From NCBI RefSeq assembly GCF_040616545.1, contig NZ_CP156688.1, forward strand, positions 930,001 through 994,000: a stretch of DNA of 64,000 nt. The letters are read 5' to 3'. Below the pieces are notes generated by a model that was not told the origin of the DNA, ran no database searches, and saw only the letters and a program-made list of their open reading frames with translations. A program made the position numbers and the translations under genes. Numbering within the stretch: the stretch's first letter is position 1; each line of letters opens with the position of its first letter. Below, piece after piece: positions 61,340 through 64,000 of this stretch. This DNA comes from Akkermansia muciniphila (GTDB lineage: Bacteria; Verrucomicrobiota; Verrucomicrobiia; Verrucomicrobiales; Akkermansiaceae).

Positions 61340-62992
61340 ATGTTTTCCAAAAGCCTCTTTCTGGCCGCCGGCCTCCTGTCTGCGTCAGCCGCCTTCTCCC
61401 TGCCCTCCAGGCCCGTACCGGGAAACCCGGCCATCATCCCTCTTCCATCCGCGCTGGACATGGAAAAGAACAAGCCGGGATTTTTGGTTAACAACGTGCT
61501 GTCCGTTTCCAAAAAGGGAGACAAAAGCTGCATTGCCTCCTTCGTGACGGGGTTCTCCGACAACCTCCGGCAAATCAAAATCAGCCCGGCCCCCTCTGCG
61601 GCCAATGCCGTGCAGATCCTCCTGAAAAAAGACGCTTCCCTGTCTCCGGAATGGTACTCCGTCAAGGTCACCACGCAGGGCGTCACCGTCTCATGCACAT
61701 CCCCTGCCGGGGCCTTTTATGCGGCGCAGACCCTCAAGCAATCCTTGGAGAAGGATGCCTCCGGCCGCTGGGCCCTTCCCTGCATGACCATCACGGACAG
61801 CCCGCGCTTCACATGGCGCGGCATCATGATTGACAGCGGGCGCAACCCCCGGTCCATTGAGGAGCTGAAAACCATCATTGACCTGCTCGCCCGTTACAAG
61901 GTGAACACCATCCACTGGCACCTGACGGAAGACCAGGGCTGGAGGCTGGAAATTAAAAAGTATCCCAGGCTCACTTCCATCGGCGCCACCCGGCCGGAAA
62001 GCCCCATCCCGGGCAACCGCAACAAGGGGGACGGCAAGCCCTTCACCTTCTTCTACACCCAGAAGGAAGTGAAGGAACTGGTGGACTACGCCAAACGCAG
62101 GCACATCACCATCGTGCCTGAAATAGAAACTCCGGGACACGCTGCGGCCGCCATCACGGCCTATCCCGAATTCGGCAACAAGGACATTCCCGGCTACAAG
62201 CCGCGGGTGGCGACGCGCTGGGGCATTCTTCCCTTCACGTTCAGTCCCACGGAACCCACCTTCAAATTCATTGACGGCATTCTGGAAGAAGTCTGCCAGC
62301 TTTTCCCGGATTCCCCCTACATCCACATAGGCGGGGACGAAGCCCCCAAGCAGCAGTGGAAGAACTCCCCCCAGGCGCAGGAGGTAATGAAGAAAAACGG
62401 CCTGAAAAACGAACAAGAGCTCCAGAGCTACTTCATCCACCGCGTGGAAAAGCTCGTTAACGCGCGCGGCAAGCAAATAATCGGCTGGGATGAAATCCGG
62501 GAAGGCGGCCTTTCCAAAACGGCCACCCTGATGGTCTGGCACGATCCCGGCATTGCCAGGGAAGCCGTCAAGCACGGAAACAAGGTCATCATGACCCCGT
62601 TTGAAAGCACGTACCTGATCCGGCAGGAAGGCCCGCATCCGGAAGGGCCCGAATATGAAATGGCTACTTTCTCCGTCATCCCCCTGCAAAAAGTCTACAA
62701 CATGAATCCCATCCCCAAGGGAATTACCCCGGAACAGGAAAAAAACGTCCTGGGCGTGCAGGGAAGTTGCTGGAGCGAATACATGACCACGCTGGCCAAG
62801 TGGCAGTACATGGTCTTTCCGCGCATGTTCGCCATCGCGGAACTGGGCTGGACGCAGCCCGGCCGCAAGGATTTTACGGATTTCAAGGAGCGCCTGGACA
62901 GGCACAAGCCTTTTCTGGACGCGCTGCGCGTCAACTACCGGACGGACTCCGGGGAACCGGCGCAGCCGGAGGCAAAAATGATCCGTGAATGA
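61340..62992 (+). CDS. Secreted beta-N-acetylhexosaminidase, GH20
   Basis: A 550-residue secreted enzyme that removes terminal GlcNAc/GalNAc, as used on mucin O-glycans. Signal peptide: SKSLFLAAGLLSASAAFS. An N-terminal GH20b-like domain (about residues 35-150) precedes the GH20 barrel starting FTWRGIMIDSGRNPRSIEELKTIIDLLA. The catalytic pair is Asp333-Glu334 in IHIGGDEAPKQQW. HWHLTEDQGWRLEIKKYP, ETPGHAAAAITAYPE and IIGWDEIREGG are also typical. The start is ATG 61340; an in-frame TTG 6 nt upstream is unlikely. No transporter or sulfatase is adjacent. Confidence 0.92.
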   Translation: MFSKSLFLAAGLLSASAAFSLPSRPVPGNPAIIPLPSALDMEKNKPGFLVNNVLSVSKKGDKSCIASFVTGFSDNLRQIKISPAPSAANAVQILLKKDASLSPEWYSVKVTTQGVTVSCTSPAGAFYAAQTLKQSLEKDASGRWALPCMTITDSPRFTWRGIMIDSGRNPRSIEELKTIIDLLARYKVNTIHWHLTEDQGWRLEIKKYPRLTSIGATRPESPIPGNRNKGDGKPFTFFYTQKEVKELVDYAKRRHITIVPEIETPGHAAAAITAYPEFGNKDIPGYKPRVATRWGILPFTFSPTEPTFKFIDGILEEVCQLFPDSPYIHIGGDEAPKQQWKNSPQAQEVMKKNGLKNEQELQSYFIHRVEKLVNARGKQIIGWDEIREGGLSKTATLMVWHDPGIAREAVKHGNKVIMTPFESTYLIRQEGPHPEGPEYEMATFSVIPLQKVYNMNPIPKGITPEQEKNVLGVQGSCWSEYMTTLAKWQYMVFPRMFAIAELGWTQPGRKDFTDFKERLDRHKPFLDALRVNYRTDSGEPAQPEAKMIRE

Positions 62993-63079
62993 CCATGTCC
63001 CGCAAGAGCGCGGCGCCCCCTGCGCGCGCCGGAGTTCAGCCTTGCCCTCCTGAAAAAAAACACCTATCATACCGCCGTT

Positions 63080-64000
<921 letters not shown>

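Overview
The window is one 64 kb stretch of a GC-rich Gram-negative genome that most resembles Akkermansia (Verrucomicrobiota). The assignment is inferred from gene content, not from a marker gene. It rests on a PEP-CTERM protein ending in a VPEPATATLSLL-type tail, secreted mucin/glycan-type hydrolases (GH20, two GH43), large Phe-terminated autotransporters, Rho with a long disordered N-terminus, FloA, and diaminopimelate-type wall recycling (Mpl) and synthesis (LysA). No tRNA, rRNA, CRISPR array, transposase, integrase or phage gene was recognised.

Layout. 1-4.8 kb: end of mpl, an OmpA-family protein and a UvrD/PcrA-type helicase. 4.8-5.6 kb: gene-poor. 5.6-9.9 kb: an autotransporter and a PEP-CTERM protein, each followed by a good terminator. 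10-14.1 kb (minus strand): asnS, a secreted C39-like protease, trxA and a Pro/Ala-rich membrane protein. 14.3-21 kb (plus): a tight six-gene run of a spermidine-synthase-like protein, a HlyD-like protein, two tandem exported alpha/alpha-toroid proteins and two tandem GH43 enzymes. 21-23.9 kb: a small lipoprotein, then a LysR regulator and a YeiH-type transporter with a large inverted repeat between them. 24-28.1 kb: a probable serine biosynthesis module (class V aminotransferase, DUF1015 protein, SerA with ACT). 28.3-33 kb: a coiled-coil membrane protein, queE, and yebC-rho on the minus strand.

33.4-43.1 kb is the accessory island. It is visibly AT-rich, especially at its 3' end, and is read on the minus strand. 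A 1987-residue RHS protein with a variable C-terminal tail is followed 4 and 3 nt later by two single-pass small membrane proteins (candidate immunity), then by two tandem paralogous proteins of unknown function. One paralog has an intact signal peptide. The other keeps a signal-peptide-like reading frame but has ATA where the start codon should be.

43.5-64 kb returns to core-like genes: a zinc-type CDF exporter with three C-terminal domains, a methyltransferase, a Kef-type antiporter, a metalloprotease autotransporter, an unknown protein, queA, floA with a Pro-rich partner, thiG, an APC permease, a HAD phosphatase, an AI-2E family protein, lysA, a GH20 hexosaminidase and the first 307 codons of a class II fructose-bisphosphate aldolase that runs off the window.

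The best candidates for something new are the RHS toxin/immunity island with its duplicated accessory proteins, and the operon that pairs duplicated exported toroids with duplicated GH43 enzymes. Secondary items are the leishmanolysin-like zinc site in an autotransporter, the triplicated CDF tail, the disordered Rho extension and the yeiH operator.
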